The notes under the pieces were generated by a model. It saw only the letters and a list, made by a program, of their open reading frames with translations. It was not told the DNA's origin and ran no database searches. Positions 11,717-24,479 of a stretch of DNA of 64,000 nucleotides are shown piece by piece (the stretch's first letter is position 1; every line of letters begins with the position of its first letter). Position numbers and translations under genes: made by a program. The DNA is from Helichrysum umbraculigerum (Eukaryota > Streptophyta > Magnoliopsida > Asterales > Asteraceae), in the NCBI GenBank assembly GCA_949592205.1, contig CATIUR010000001.1, forward strand, positions 66,296,559 to 66,360,558, given 5' to 3'.

Positions 11717-12756
11717 TCTCTTACTTCCTGCAAAAATTTTAAGCTTGATGCATGTTTTAACCATCCTGTGATAATCTCGTGCTAAATCACCCCAACCAAT
11801 AGTAGATTTGATCTTGTTCTTGTATAACATAATCAGATCTTCCTTTGATAAGTTCATCAGATGTCTGTGATCATATACACGAAGAATCTCTTTTTCACCA
11901 TCAGGATAATCACCATCAGCTTCAATCATAAAGGCTTCTCCTGTTCCAGCATCTACCCCCCAATATTTCAATTTTCCCAAAATATTCTGAGGCATAGTCT
12001 TCATAGGTATTTGCTTAATACAGTTGACCGCTGGATAAACCTTCTTTCTTCTTCTTCTTCCAGTTCTATGACTGAGTTCGTTCAGCTTTATCGTTTTTCC
12101 TTTCCTTGGCTTAATCTTGGAGAACTTCATAGATAATCCTTCAGTCCTAATGATACGCTCAACATACTTAGCATAATCATCATCACTTGGATTTATCATA
12201 TCTAATCTAGCCAAGTCTCGAATCTCATATCGAGGCAACGAACTAAACACTGCAAGCTTCTTCTCAAAATATTGAACCCCGTCAAACCTTTTGATCGCGA
12301 AGAGCTTCAGGTCAGAGTCATAATACCATCCAATAATATCAGTTTTAAGTACCCGCTTTCCAGTAATATCAACTTCTTTCAAAATGCGTGGCTTATTTTC
12401 CTTTTTCTTCTTCAGCATTTCTTGGATAAACATAGGATTACCAACCATATGTTTGTATTTGTCCTCTATTTCTTCAACTTCAGTATCTGAATCTTCAGAA
12501 GCATTCTCAAAAGCTTCTAAATCAATAACTGATTCTCCTTGTTCATTTACAAAAACAAATTCAGTCGTTGATGGATTCACAACATGTTCATCTACATTTG
12601 CATCCAGATCAACACCTTCATCTATCACAGATTCAAATACTGCAGTCCAGTCTTCAGGAAGTTTGAACTCTCCTTCTTCAATATCATAATCAATCTCTTC
12701 ATCTATCTCATCCAAAATATCATCTTCTGAATCTGATAGATCTAGCATTTCCATTC
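11717..12756 (-). CDS. Exon 5 of the env-position gene of element C, interrupted by element A
   Basis: An open frame of about 346 codons. It is preceded by a strong acceptor on the minus strand, TTTTTCTCTAG followed by GA then ATG. The first third is very acidic (Asp/Glu clusters). The middle and end are mixed, with a basic RTGRRRRKK run and several Trp-containing stretches. There is no signal peptide or hydrophobic transmembrane segment. The two-base GA start pairs with the single G left by exon 4, so splicing keeps the frame. The frame stops only on entering the LTR of element A, so the real protein continued beyond. It could instead start at its own ATG at 12754. The function is unknown. 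Confidence 0.6.
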
Positions 12757-13426
12757 CTAGAGAAAAACATAAATACAAATATATTAATAATTCAAATTCT
12801 TCATTGATTTCCCTGAACCAATCTAAGAATTTCTTTATTAATCCTTTTGTATATTATTAAACCTAATAATATAAACGCAATTTACATATAACTTATAAAA
12901 TCTTTTATTGATTACCCTGAATCAATCTAAAATCTCTTAAGTCTACTTAACAAATATTAATTAATTTTAAATTCTAATGCATTGTGAATAATCACCAAAC
13001 ATTTAAATTTACTATTAATTACCTTATATAATTTCCAAGCGTTAATTGATCTAAATTATTATCAAGTTAACCTTTAAATTATATATCATTTGTCTAGTTA
13101 ATACGAATACATTTTTAACTTGTTAATTACTTATATACCTTACGGTCTTAAGTCTATAATCAAATCTAAAATGCATATGTTATCATAAAATTTTGACCGC
13201 CGAAATTAATCGGAACACGCCGCTCGACTACTCAAAGAGTCGGAAGTCTTTCGATCACTATTTTATCTTAACATGATTATATAAACTTAAAATACATCAA
13301 ATATATTTTACTTAAAATAATAATAACCCTAAGCCGAATATATTTACACAATAAATTAAGTTTACATTTGTTCACTACAAACTATTACAAATATTACAGT
13401 ACTATGATAATACTAAGCTATCTTAC

Positions 13427-14586
13427 CAGCTTCAGTATCACCCGGTACAGTCTTATCTGCACTTGTAGCCACTCCAGAACCACTAACACCAGCACCAGAC
13501 TCCCCCTGAATCGTAGCTTGCTCACCAATCTTTGAAAGACCAGTCTGCTCACCACCTTTTGGTGCATTGGGATCATCGTCCTTGTCTGAATCTCTCTTCC
13601 TCTTCAGCTCATTTTCCTTGCAAGACTCCAGATATACCAATATCTCCCCCTGAGTAGACTGTCCTGAATGCGATCTCAAGACCAGACTCTCCAAAGAAGA
13701 TAACTTCAGTCTCTGTACAGTGAAGTCCGCAAGCAACGTCTCATGAGTCTTCATCAACAGATTGTACGATTCACTCTGCTTGAGTATCTGCTGTGAAAGA
13801 AGAAGATTGCTCGACACCAGCTCTGGAATCTGAGAAGTAAGCTTCTCTAAATCCTTTACCCTCGACTCTAAGGATGTAATCCTTTCTGCATCAGTCGTCG
13901 GAGTAACAGGTATCGTCGTTGGTCCAGGCGGTGTGAGAGACTCAATATGCCAGTCTCTGGTCAGCGGTGTATGAGGTTGAGACAAAGCTTGCGTAAGCAA
14001 ACTTATCGCAAATCTAGCTGCTTTGTTCGTCGGAAAATTAGCTCCACGAACTAGATCAGCAACCTCATGCTGAAGCGGTAAAGACATCTGTTCAGAAACC
14101 ACCGGTGTATCCGTCTCCACCTGCGGTGTATCCTGAGCAACTGTATACAGAATTAATTGTCTCAGTTCAACTCCTGATAAACAACAAGTTAAGATTATTT
14201 AACTTTTATAATCAATACTAACCTTCTCGAATAGTTAGCGTTCTCGGACGCTTCATCAAAGGAATCTCAACTTCCTCAGTACCTTCCTCCATAACACTCT
14301 TACCTTTTCTCTTCCTTTCAGAAAGAGACGGAGGAGGAGAAGGTGTATTGTCAGAATCTTCATCTGAAGCCGTCTCACCATCACGACCTCCAGATGATCT
14401 AACAGGATCCTAAAGTTTAAATATATTAAACATTTATGATTAGCATAAGCTCTATCATACAAGTTCTATATATTTAAGATTAATCAGATATAATACCTCA
14501 GTCGGTACAACAACTGATCTATCAAGCTGTATCTGCTCATCCTCAAGTAATATAACTTCTGGATTTGCAGCCTCAGCTTCAGCTTC
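13427..14586 (-). CDS. Exons 2-4 of the env-position gene of element C
   Basis: Proposed exons: 14586-14497 (90 bp), 14409-14223 (187 bp) and 14173-13427 (747 bp). Each acceptor ends in AG (ACAG, TTTAG, ATCAG) and each donor starts with GT (CTGAG/GTATT, GAGAAG/GTTAG, AAGCTG/GTAAGA). Joined in order they keep one frame with no stop. Exon 2 is acidic. Exon 3 has Ser/Pro-rich sequence and two basic clusters, ERKRKGK and KRPR, resembling nuclear localisation signals. Exon 4 contains a region rich in Leu/Ser/Glu with heptad-like spacing (about 13640-13890), probably a coiled coil, and ends Gly/Thr-rich. Unspliced, exon 4 would stop 15 bases past the donor. Confidence 0.6.
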
Positions 14587-14745
14587 CTGTTCGTGTAATG
14601 ATATTTATTTTTTAAAATCAGAAATAATATCCAATTTACTAAATATCTAATATCAGAATCATTATATAATAATATTATACATCTATGATTAATAAAAACA
14701 ATCTATCAACTAAGCATCTATATTATCACATAAATAAAAGATTAC

Positions 14746-15803
14746 CTCAGGTGGTGCTAAATAACTCTCAATGTCTTGAAGCAAAGGATTGGTCGCATCG
14801 TCATTCTGCTCCAAAACCTCTTGCACAACCTGTGCAGCAACCTCTTGGTTCACTTGCTGATCAACCTGACCAGCCTGAATAAGAACATCCTCAAGGAGCC
14901 CTTGTGGATCTTCAGGTTGAGCTTCCTCAGCTGCAGGTTCTGGTACAACATCAGCATCAGCAGGAGCAACAACAGCAGCAGGAGCAACGTCTAACCACCC
15001 ATGATTTGGCGGTGCAACGTAGTTCGGATCAACAATATACCCGAAAAGTGGTCTAACTTCCGGTTTCACCACTCCTTCCTTCCTGACTGTCTGCATGAAC
15101 ATGGCGTTATACCCACGATGGTCAATCGTATTAACCACTAGATGTGGTTCAGGTATAGCCAAATCTGGTAGACGCGCACGGATAATCAACATACAAAATC
15201 GCGGGTAAACCAAAAATCTTGATCTAACAGACCCCGATATCTGTTTCGCAATCTCACCAAAAAGATAGTTACAAAAACTGAATGGTTTATTATAAACCAG
15301 TGACAGTGCAGCCGATAGAATCGCAGGGCTTAACTCATCAAAACTACCCTTCTTCGCTGCAAAAACGATATTCATCACGTGCCAAAGAAACCTCCACTGA
15401 CCAATAACCAGAGGCTTCTGGAACTGACGTCCGCGTCTGTCTCCTGTATATCCCATACGACCTATAGCACCCTCAATAAAATCCATATGATACTCAATAT
15501 CCCCGTTCTCCTGTTCTACGGTACCTAGCTGCAAAATCTCACGGAGATTACCAGCTGAAAAGGTAACAGGTTGTCCACTAACCGTAGCTCGAATCTTAGG
15601 TGGGGTGACAGATTCTTCATATACTATATCTGTCCAAAAATCGTTCAGTATAGCCTGAGAGATAGGAGGATTGGCCGTAATGGCGTATCTAATCCTTGAT
15701 CGTGCTAGAAAACGTAGAATATCAGCAACCCTGTCAGCCCGCTTGGCCTCAAGGTTCAGATCAACCAAAATGTTGTGACCCTTATCAAATGCTCTAGCCA
15801 TAT
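14746..15803 (-). CDS. Exon 1 of the env-position gene of element C
   Basis: The ATG is at 15801-15799 and 352 codons are open to a CTGAG/GTAATC donor at 14746. A possible acceptor, TTTTACAG, ends two bases before the ATG, suggesting an upstream leader exon. The globular N-terminal part (residues 1-260) includes PPISQAILNDFW and a V-S-G-Q-P-V-T-F-S pattern. It resembles the loosely defined plant 'putative transposon protein' domain found in Asteraceae repeats. The C-terminal 80 residues are Ala/Gln/Glu/Pro-rich linker. There is no signal peptide and no clear membrane segment, so 'envelope' describes the position, not a demonstrated role. It lies 2.4 kb downstream of pol in the same sense. Confidence 0.6.
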
Positions 15804-18189
15804 CTGTAAAATAAACACAAACAACGGATATAATTTAATGCACGATTAAAAATATTTAAACTATTACGTATTATGAATCGAGATTCATCAAACATCTTAG
15901 TTTAAAATTGAAATTATATATAACTTGTTACAAAAATAGTCTCAAGTCGTATATAAAAATTTAACTTATAACTAAAAAGTCTTAAGTCTAATTTAAATTA
16001 ATTATATAAAAGTTATTACTTAAAAAGTCTTAACATTTATATCACTACTTTAAAAAATAAAATTTTTCTAAGTACTGGACTCGCATAAACTGGCCTAACG
16101 AGTTGAGTTCAACTCGTTTAGCTTATCAACTCGATATACTCATCAACTCGCTACATTGATCAACTCGCTAAACTTATCAAGCAGCTATTGAAGTGAACTC
16201 GCTAATCACACCGATTCGCTAGTCAACTCGCTGCGAGTTGATTCACAATGTCAACTCGTTCGATGAACTGCCGTCGCAAATTTCCAATTAAAATCGATTA
16301 ATCTTGTAATTTTAACATGATCTATCGATTGATTCACGTTCATTAATGTTCGTTTAACATAAACCCTAAAGATCTATGTCCAATAACATCGTAATCGACG
16401 CAAATTGTTTAAACTTCAAAACCGAAACCCTAAGTTTAAAAACCTTCGATTTCGTGCAATTTAAACGGTGAAATCCGTTGATATATACCTCAAAATGTGC
16501 GCAAATAAGTCTTGAATATAATCTACGGATTGAAAAACTCGTTCCCGTACTATAAAACTCGAAATCAAACGAAAAGTAAATAACGCCTCGTTTCGCCTGT
16601 GTGACGGATTCGCAAGCTTTACTGAACTCGCAAAGTTTGTGTGGGTTCGATGGGTTGGTTTGACTCGTTTGACCCCCTTTATACTTCATATCCGATTCGC
16701 GAGATTTGAAGTGGACTCACAAGTTGATGTCAACTTGCAGAAATAATAAAAACGCGAATTTAATTCTAAGTATAAATAAAAACCCGATATTTTTACAAGT
16801 CTAAATTATAATTAATTTTCACTTGTATTTGTCACGTTTGTTCAACTCAAAAATATTCAGTATAATTTAATTCCAAAGGGTAAATTCAGATAAACATAAA
16901 AACTTAAACAAAAACAAAAATAAAATAAAATAAACATACGATAAAAATACAACGATATAAACATTGGTATCAAGTACCATTTTATTAATCACTCGAAACA
17001 AAGTAAATATACAAAGTAAATAAGATTTTATCTGCTTAGGGATCATATTAGTAAGAATAAGCAATTAATTATATATTAAAAAGTCTAAGCAGATTGGTAG
17101 TATACATACCTCATGAAATTCAAGTAAATCACAGTAAAATTACAACTAAATTCATCATTGATACATTTATATTTATAAAACTATATCTTAGGTACCTTTA
17201 TCCACATAGCATAATTAATAAATGCATTACTCACATAAAGTGATTTTTTTTTTTTAATTATAGACAGTTCAAGACGATTACCGGTATTATGATCCACATA
17301 AACAAATTATACTCAATTTTCTAAGCAAACTCTTTATTGTTAGTATGAATATTATCAAGTGCTTCCTATTATATGACATACTGAAGAATTCAAGTAAAGC
17401 TCATAACACTGCATCATTAAATTTCAAGGTAGCGGTTACTAAATGATGTATCTTTTCGAAACATATAACATACACTTGAATTTTAAATATTAGACAAATA
17501 TCAAACATATTTTGAATATGCTATGTTATCTAAGTCTGTACGTAGTACAACAAAAGATCCCTTCTAGCATAATTTAAAATATATTTGAGAATATTAATTT
17601 AATTAAAGGTTTCAGTTCTGTACTTAGTACAACAAAGTTACCAGTAATTAAGTTAATACCCATATTGCTACTATTTGTCACTTTAAATTAAGATGCATGA
17701 TAACAGTGTATAGTAATACCATCATTCAACATTTAAGACTTAATGTCATACATCATAGAATAGTAACACAAGATAATAAACAAGTAGTTAATTAACTTCT
17801 TAAGGCTTAGAAAATTTCATATAATTTGCCTATCAGTACATCATATGATGAAGCCATCTAAAGTTTTCACTAAAAATAGACAAATTATAACTTGTGGATA
17901 TAGGTGTATAATCAAATAAATATAAACACATACCTGATAGAACCGCTGTAGTTCTAAAGCAACTTTATTTGAACCTACTACCATATCATACTTAGGACTT
18001 AAGCTTATTATTGTGAAGCTTATTCTCCTAATGTACTATCATTTCCCTTAGTTTTTGCAAATAAAAACTTAAATGAAGGTGATTCCCCTTAGGTAACAAG
18101 CAAATGAATGCCATACGCCTTTCTTTTCTTTTTTTTTATTTTATCACATAGAAATACTAATTATTACAAAATTACCCTTGGAAGACTAA
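15804..18189 (-). other. Non-coding gap between pol and the env-position gene of element C
   Basis: AT-rich and without a credible ORF in the sense direction. It contains the ACTCGC/GCGAGT motif cluster (16081-16270) and several diffuse AT-rich direct repeats (for example GTACTTAGTACAAC-like text near 17530 and 17610). Its right part may hold a 5' UTR intron ending at the acceptor at 15804. Nothing else recognisable. Confidence 0.5.
16081..16270. repeat. ACTCGC/GCGAGT short-motif cluster upstream of the env-position gene
   Basis: ACTCGC, AACTCG and the reverse GCGAGT occur about a dozen times within 190 bases. The same motif is dense in the leader before gag (24480-24670) and in the LTR (25150-25300) of the same element, and rare elsewhere in the window. 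It begins about 280 bases upstream of the gene's putative first acceptor. Confidence 0.7.
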
Positions 18190-21100
18190 TCACTCAGGAT
18201 TTCTCATTCCATTTAATTGAACCAACGTCTCAAATCTTGCTCTGTCGAATGCCTTTGTGTATAAGTCTGCTAAGTTATCCAATGATGGTACCTTAACTAA
18301 CTTTATCAACTTTTTCTCAGCACAATCTCTAATAAAATGATGTCTAATATCAATATGCTTAGTTTTACTGTGCTTCACTGGATTATTGGTGATCGACATA
18401 GTAGTTTCGTTATCAATCATCATAGGAGTATTGGTTATATTTAACCCGTAATCCCGCAGTTGCTGTTGTATCCAAAGTACTTGCGAGCAACAGCTGCCAG
18501 CTGCAACATACTCAGCTTCACATGTAGAAATGGCTACCGAGGTTTGCTTCTTGCACTGCCAGGATACTAATCTACCTCCTAGGAATTGACATCCTCCGGT
18601 CGTAGATTTCCTATTCTGATTGCATCCTCTGTAATCCGAATCAGTATAAGCTACGAGATCTAAGTCTCCATCAATCGGATACCAAAGACCAAGCTTAGGT
18701 TTCCCTTTGAGGTAACGAAAGATTCGTTTAACAGCTTGCATGTGTGACTCTTTCGGATTAGCCTGATATCTTGCGCATAAACAAACAGCAAACATTATGT
18801 CAGGCCTAGAGGCTGTAAGATACATTAGTGATCCGATCATGGCTCTATAAAGAGTTGGATCCACATCGCTATCACTCGATGTATCTGGACCTAGTCCATG
18901 ATTGACTGGAATTGGAGTATTGTAGACCTTACTTTCATCCATCTTGAAGCGTTCTAATAGCTCATATGTATATTTAGATTGATGAATAAAGAATCCATCC
19001 TTCTTTTGATCAACTTGTAATCCTAAGAAGAAATTCAACTCTCCCATTGCAGACATTTCAAACCTTTTTCTCATGACTTGCTCGAATTCTTGACACATCT
19101 TTTCATCAGATGATCCAAAGATAATGTCATCAACATAAACTTGCACGAGAAGAAAGTCTTTCTTTTTCCACTTCACAAATAGTGTACTATCAATCGATCC
19201 TCTTGTAAATCCATTCTCAAGTAGATATGTTGATAGTGTTCCATACCATGCCCCAGGTGCTTGATGTAATCCATATAGAGCCTTATTCAAACGATATACT
19301 CTATCTGGATACTCAGGATCAGCAAACCCTGGCGGTTGTGAAACATACACCAATTCTTCTACTTTGCCATACAAAAAGGCACTCTTAACATCCAACTGAT
19401 ACACTTTTATACCAAAATAAGATGCAAATGCTAAGAACACTCTAATTGCTTCTAGCCTAGCAACTGGTGCAAACACTTCATTGTAGTCAATACCTTCTTG
19501 TTGATTAAAACCTTGAACCACCAGACGAGCTTTATTGCGAGTAACGATTCCTTTATCATCTCTCTTGCACTTAAATACCCATCTAGTTCCAATTGGATAT
19601 TCTCCCTTTGGTAGGTCAACCAACTCCCATACTTGTAATTTAGAGAACTGAGATAGTTCTTCTTGCATTGCTTCTACCCACGAGCTTTCTTTTAAAGCCA
19701 TTTGAACATTTTTAGGCTCGACTTGTGAGATAAAGCATGAATATAGACATTGATTAGGAATCCCTGTCTCTTTCATTGCAGTATACAAGCTTTGGTATTC
19801 AGAATTCTCAGACGTACTAGCTCTGGATTGATGTCTAGTTTGAACCGGAGTATTAATATCACCGATGATGTTTTCAACGGGATGATTCTTACTCGTTCTA
19901 GTTGTAGTAACTGGTTCAACCGGTATCTCATCTTCCAAATTAGTACCAATCTCTTCCAATTCAGGTACATCTTCCGTACGTGCTGAAGATATCCTTAAAT
20001 GTTTCAAAGGAGTAAGTATATCATCAAACTTTGTAGAAAGATCATCGGGATCTTCTGTTTCTTGAGACTTATCCTCTGAAGGTTGTTGTGACTCACTTGT
20101 GGAAGCTTTATCTGAGTCAACATTAGTCTTAATTCCAGACTGCTTAACACTTGATGTTGAAGCGGGACCAATATTCTCATCTTCAAACAATAAATGTTCA
20201 GCTATCTCTGAATCACTGACATAGTCACTAATAGGAACTTTAAATGATGCAAAAAGATCAGAATAATCAAATTGCCAGTCTAAGCCCTTATGAACATCAG
20301 GTGAGTAGCTCGTAACCTCAATATTATAAACTACCTCCAAACGTCCTGTGACTTTATTAAAGACTCTCTTGTTTGGCGAATTGGGCATATAACCTAGGAA
20401 AAATCCTTCGTTAGCCTTCTCACCAAATTTAGCTTGATGTCCAGTCTTTAATATGGTGCATGAAACTCCAAAGGGTTCAAACCCTTTTAAGTTTGGTTTC
20501 TTATTGTTCAAAAGCTCATAACAAGTCTTGTTATGTCTCTTAACCGTAAGAACTCTATTAAGAACATAACATGCTGTATTCACTGCTTCTGCCCAAAAGA
20601 TGACCGGAAGCTTTGAATCAGCAAACATTGTTCTAGCAGCTTCAATCAACGTCCTATTTTTCCTTTCAGCAACACCATTCTGTTGAGGTTCATACGGTGC
20701 ACTGAATTGATGTAATATCCCTTTGCTTAAACAATAGATATTCAACGTTGAATTCTTAAACTCTGTTCCATTGTCACTACGAATACGCTTAACTCTCTTT
20801 TTATAGACATTCTCTACTAGATCAAAGAACTCAATTAGAATTCCAGGAGTCTCATCCTTTGATCCCAAAAAGAATACCCATGAGAATCTAGAATAATCAT
20901 CTGTGACAACCAAACAGTACCATTTGCCACCTATACTTCTCTTGCTTATAGGGCCGAAGAGATCCATATGTAGCAATTCAAATGGCGAGGAGATAGAGTT
21001 TTCAGTCTTAGGTCTGTGTGGTTTCTTGTGCTGCTTTCCTTTCATGCAAGGAACACACTTATCCTCAGACTCGAAACGTTTTTGTGGTACACCTAGAACC

Positions 21101-21633
21101 AAACCATTTTTGGTTATATAATTCATCTTTCTCCAGTTCAGATGTGCCATTCTCCTATGCCATAACAATGCGTCTGTTTCCGAAGCCTTGGATAATAAAC
21201 ATGTAGACACCGTTGAAGAGTTAGGAACACCCATGTTGATAGCATAGATGTCCTTCTTCCTTGGCGCCCTCATCAATATCCATTCATCAGGAATTTTAAA
21301 ACCTGGATTTAGGACTAAGGCCTCCTTTTCATTGAAATAAACTGGATGACCTTTATCACAGACTTGGGAAACACTCACTAGGTTGTGAGTTAGTTCTTCA
21401 ACATAGTTCACATCCTCAAGAGTCAAAGTTCCATTTGAAACTTTTCCTTTTCCCGAAATTACTCCTCCTTTATCTCCTGCAAAATTTACTTTTTGCTTGA
21501 GACTCTCCTTGAAGTCCTTCAGTAGACTTCTTTCTCCAGTCATGTGCCTCGAGCATCCACTGTCTACATACCACCAGCTGTCTTTGTTCACAGCATGCTC
21601 CTGCACATAACACAAAACACGATCAGTTGTCAA
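18190..21633 (-). CDS. Copia pol polyprotein of element C (protease, integrase, RT, RNase H), open
   Basis: 1147 codons without interruption. Aspartic protease: WYVDSGCSRHMTG near residue 25. GAG-pre-integrase zinc region: LWHRRMAHL and CVPCMKGK. Integrase D,D,E: HMDLFGP, RSDNGTEF and NGVAERKNR. Reverse transcriptase: YVDDIIFGSS. RNase H: YTDSDYRG and STCEAEYVAAG. The C-terminus ends about 30 residues after TKHIDIRHHF, as usual in copia elements. The ATG chosen is only the first in the frame; the true N-terminus is continuous with gag, whose frame overlaps this one by 11 bases. All catalytic acids are present, so the enzymes could be active if expressed with a functional gag. It is the best preserved pol in the window. 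Confidence 0.93.
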   Translation of the reverse strand: MTTDRVLCYVQEHAVNKDSWWYVDSGCSRHMTGERSLLKDFKESLKQKVNFAGDKGGVISGKGKVSNGTLTLEDVNYVEELTHNLVSVSQVCDKGHPVYFNEKEALVLNPGFKIPDEWILMRAPRKKDIYAINMGVPNSSTVSTCLLSKASETDALLWHRRMAHLNWRKMNYITKNGLVLGVPQKRFESEDKCVPCMKGKQHKKPHRPKTENSISSPFELLHMDLFGPISKRSIGGKWYCLVVTDDYSRFSWVFFLGSKDETPGILIEFFDLVENVYKKRVKRIRSDNGTEFKNSTLNIYCLSKGILHQFSAPYEPQQNGVAERKNRTLIEAARTMFADSKLPVIFWAEAVNTACYVLNRVLTVKRHNKTCYELLNNKKPNLKGFEPFGVSCTILKTGHQAKFGEKANEGFFLGYMPNSPNKRVFNKVTGRLEVVYNIEVTSYSPDVHKGLDWQFDYSDLFASFKVPISDYVSDSEIAEHLLFEDENIGPASTSSVKQSGIKTNVDSDKASTSESQQPSEDKSQETEDPDDLSTKFDDILTPLKHLRISSARTEDVPELEEIGTNLEDEIPVEPVTTTRTSKNHPVENIIGDINTPVQTRHQSRASTSENSEYQSLYTAMKETGIPNQCLYSCFISQVEPKNVQMALKESSWVEAMQEELSQFSKLQVWELVDLPKGEYPIGTRWVFKCKRDDKGIVTRNKARLVVQGFNQQEGIDYNEVFAPVARLEAIRVFLAFASYFGIKVYQLDVKSAFLYGKVEELVYVSQPPGFADPEYPDRVYRLNKALYGLHQAPGAWYGTLSTYLLENGFTRGSIDSTLFVKWKKKDFLLVQVYVDDIIFGSSDEKMCQEFEQVMRKRFEMSAMGELNFFLGLQVDQKKDGFFIHQSKYTYELLERFKMDESKVYNTPIPVNHGLGPDTSSDSDVDPTLYRAMIGSLMYLTASRPDIMFAVCLCARYQANPKESHMQAVKRIFRYLKGKPKLGLWYPIDGDLDLVAYTDSDYRGCNQNRKSTTGGCQFLGGRLVSWQCKKQTSVAISTCEAEYVAAGSCCSQVLWIQQQLRDYGLNITNTPMMIDNETTMSITNNPVKHSKTKHIDIRHHFIRDCAEKKLIKLVKVPSLDNLADLYTKAFDRARFETLVQLNGMRNPE

Positions 21634-24439
21634 GAGGGACCCAAGCCATTACGGTCTTGGTTTGTCCCTTATCATCAACAAACTTAAGCTCTTTAAAATA
21701 ACCATCCTTCCCATCAGGAGCTTTGGTTACTTTCGAAGTAGCCTGAGTTTGTGGACGATCAGCCTTAAGAGGTGAATTTGAGGAGAACCTCTTAGGCACA
21801 TAATTATGAGCTCTATTATGATAATTATAATTAAACTCATGTGATCGCGAAGTAGTACCACTCTCATAATGACTATGGCCTCTACTTGTATTTCTAAACC
21901 TCGACGGAGTCACATCCCTATACTTATGGACAGAATTATCACTTTGAGTATATGGCCGTTTAGGTTTAGGTGGGGATACACTATGCTTACCATCTCTTTT
22001 AAGAATGTTAACAGGTTTATTACCTAACTTAAGTTTGGTATCTAACCCATCTACAGTCATACTAGAGTCGGTCTGTGTATTTTCATCCATCACAAGCTTA
22101 TGTGATGTTTCAGGCTTTTTGTTAGGACAACACGAAGCCACGTGTCCCTTTTGATGACACTTGAAACATGACATCTGCTTGCGTGATTTACTCACTTTTG
22201 CTTTCTCATCCGGAGTCTTAGGCACTAAAGGTTTAAGCTGTTCTTTATTAACCTTATCATCAGTCTTAGCATCGTTAATCACTCCACCCGATACAAATTG
22301 TATTTTGGTGAACTGAGAAGCCTTGCTATTATCTAATGATACGTTCTTAATAACATCTTTCTGTGCCTCTGACTGTTCAGGTTTATCAGCTACTGAATTC
22401 TCAGGATTAACTTCAGTCATTTCAGAATCTTCAGGAATAGGAGTGTAATTGGCATTAAAAGGAGGGGATACATCATTGTAACCTAACCCAGTCTAGTCCT
22501 TTACACTACGTTGAGCATCTAACATTTTATCCATTTGAGATGTCCTATAGTTCTCAAGTTTACGGTTTTGCTCAATTAACCTTAAGTTAAGGTTCACTAT
22601 TTCCTGATCCTTACTAGCAATTGTCTCATTTAAGTCTTTGATATTCATATAGAGACCATCTATGATAACAGATTTTTCACTTATGGTATCTCTAAATTTT
22701 GTTCTATCCGAAGCATCAGACTTAATTTTATCTTTTAAGACTTGTTTATCATCACTTAATCAACGAATATCCATAACAGCTTGATCAAGTTCAGATCTAA
22801 CAGTCTTATAAGATTCCTTATCCATATTTAATTGTGATGACAGGTTGCTATATGACACAGTTAAGACACTATTCTGAGATTGTAAATCAGTAACTAAGTA
22901 ACAAACATCAGCAAGATTAAGAATATCTAAACATACCTTCTTCTTGTCAGTTTGTAATTCAGCCATACGTGCCACGAATTCTTCAGGACTCATATCTGGA
23001 GCTGAATCCATATATAGCACGTCATCATCACTTGCCTTCACTTCAGACTCAGGCACCTCTACTTTCTGTTCCATATCAGTGGGCATGTAGGACACTGATC
23101 CAGCAGTTGTTTCTTTGATTTCGGCCATCAAAGCTTCCTCATAATGAGCTTGCCAATCATAAGAACCATCCAACTGCTTTACCACTAAGGCTTTGGAAGC
23201 GAGAGTACTTCCCGAACCTTATTTTCCTTGTGCTTCTACTTTAGGTCTTTGGCATTCTCTAGCAAAATGACCAATACCCTGACAATTAAAGCATCTGACC
23301 TTGGTTTTATCAAACCCTGATCTATTGCCCAATACTTTTCTACCAGTTCTCTTGAGGAAATTCTTCACCTTTCTAGATATCAACGCAAGTTGATCTTGAA
23401 GCTCCAACTCCTCAAGGTAATCAGAATCTGTCTGCTCATAATCCTCATCAAACAGAATAGGATCATTGATCTTTCCCTCTATGTAGTTCTCATATGATGC
23501 CACAAAGGAAGCAAGAACAGACAGTTGCTGTTCAGCAGATTTCACACTCATCGGCATCTTCTGATGCTCTTGAGGTGACTTCTCAGAATTCTTTCCCTTT
23601 GTCTCATCACCAGAGGAGGAAATAAAGCACAGATCTTCAGTAATCAGTTCTCCATTTTCACTAGTATCACCAACTAACAGTGCAGTGGTCGAACTAGATG
23701 ACGCAGTCGAAAGACTTGACTTTCCATGATACAACCCAGGGTTTTGAACCTGATCAGAATCACTATCTCTTGACTTCTTGGAGAAATCATAACCTTTCAG
23801 CTTGTCTATGACTTGCTCTAAGGTCATAGTAGAATACCTAGTTTCGTTATCCTTAATCATAACGCCATACATTTCCCATTTAGAAGGCAAACCCTCAAGA
23901 AACTTGTCGGTTTTAGATACTTCTTCTTCAACAATCTCATGGTATTCTAATTCACTTAGCAGATGGTAGAAACGCGTGACATAGGCATCAAGATCTTCTC
24001 CTTTTAAAGCTTTAAACATAGTAAACTGCTTTTTAAGAAGACTCCTCTTGCCAGCTCTCACCTGTGGACTTCCTTCACCTCTTTTCTCTAGAGCTTCCCA
24101 GAGCATTCTAGCAGTATGAAAAGATTTCAGTTGATGAGCAATCTCTTTAGGAAGACACATCTTTATGCATGAATGTGCTTTATTCTCATTTCTGTAAGCT
24201 TCCTTCTCTTGATCACTCATGTTCGCATAGGTAAGAACCACAGTGGCATTCTGAACAGTTTGAGTAGGTGCGGTGTATCCACTCTTGATACACATCCAGA
24301 TTGACATGTCATGGAATCTACAGTAAGATTCGAATCTGTCCTTCCAATTGTAGTAATCCTCGATTCTTAACAACTTAGGTGGAACGTTTGACTTTCCCAC
24401 CTCGTGGTCCATTTCGATCATTCTACTTAAGTCAGACAT
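21623..24439 (-). pseudogene. Long gag of element C with three nonsense codons
   Basis: The capsid-type N-terminus (24439-23219) begins at an ATG after the leader and ends with a CCHC knuckle, CFNCQGIGHFAREC. The same frame continues through an acidic and coiled-coil-like middle (23185-22760) and a basic tail (22420-21623) with a second knuckle, CFKCHQKGHVASCC. All pieces share one frame, broken at 23219 (TAA), 22760 (TGA) and about 22493 (TAG). Long gags with coiled coils and two knuckles are known in Sireviruses. The gag stop at 21623 and pol are in different frames, which may be natural frameshifting or a one-base indel. Confidence 0.85.
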
Positions 24440-24479
24440 CTTAAAAACGTAAAATTAAACTGTTTCAGCGAATTCAGAA

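Noticed and set aside
16366..16689. 107-codon minus-strand ORF upstream of the env-position gene
   Set aside because: AT-rich and not connected to a convincing donor; it may be part of an intron or leader, with no domain.
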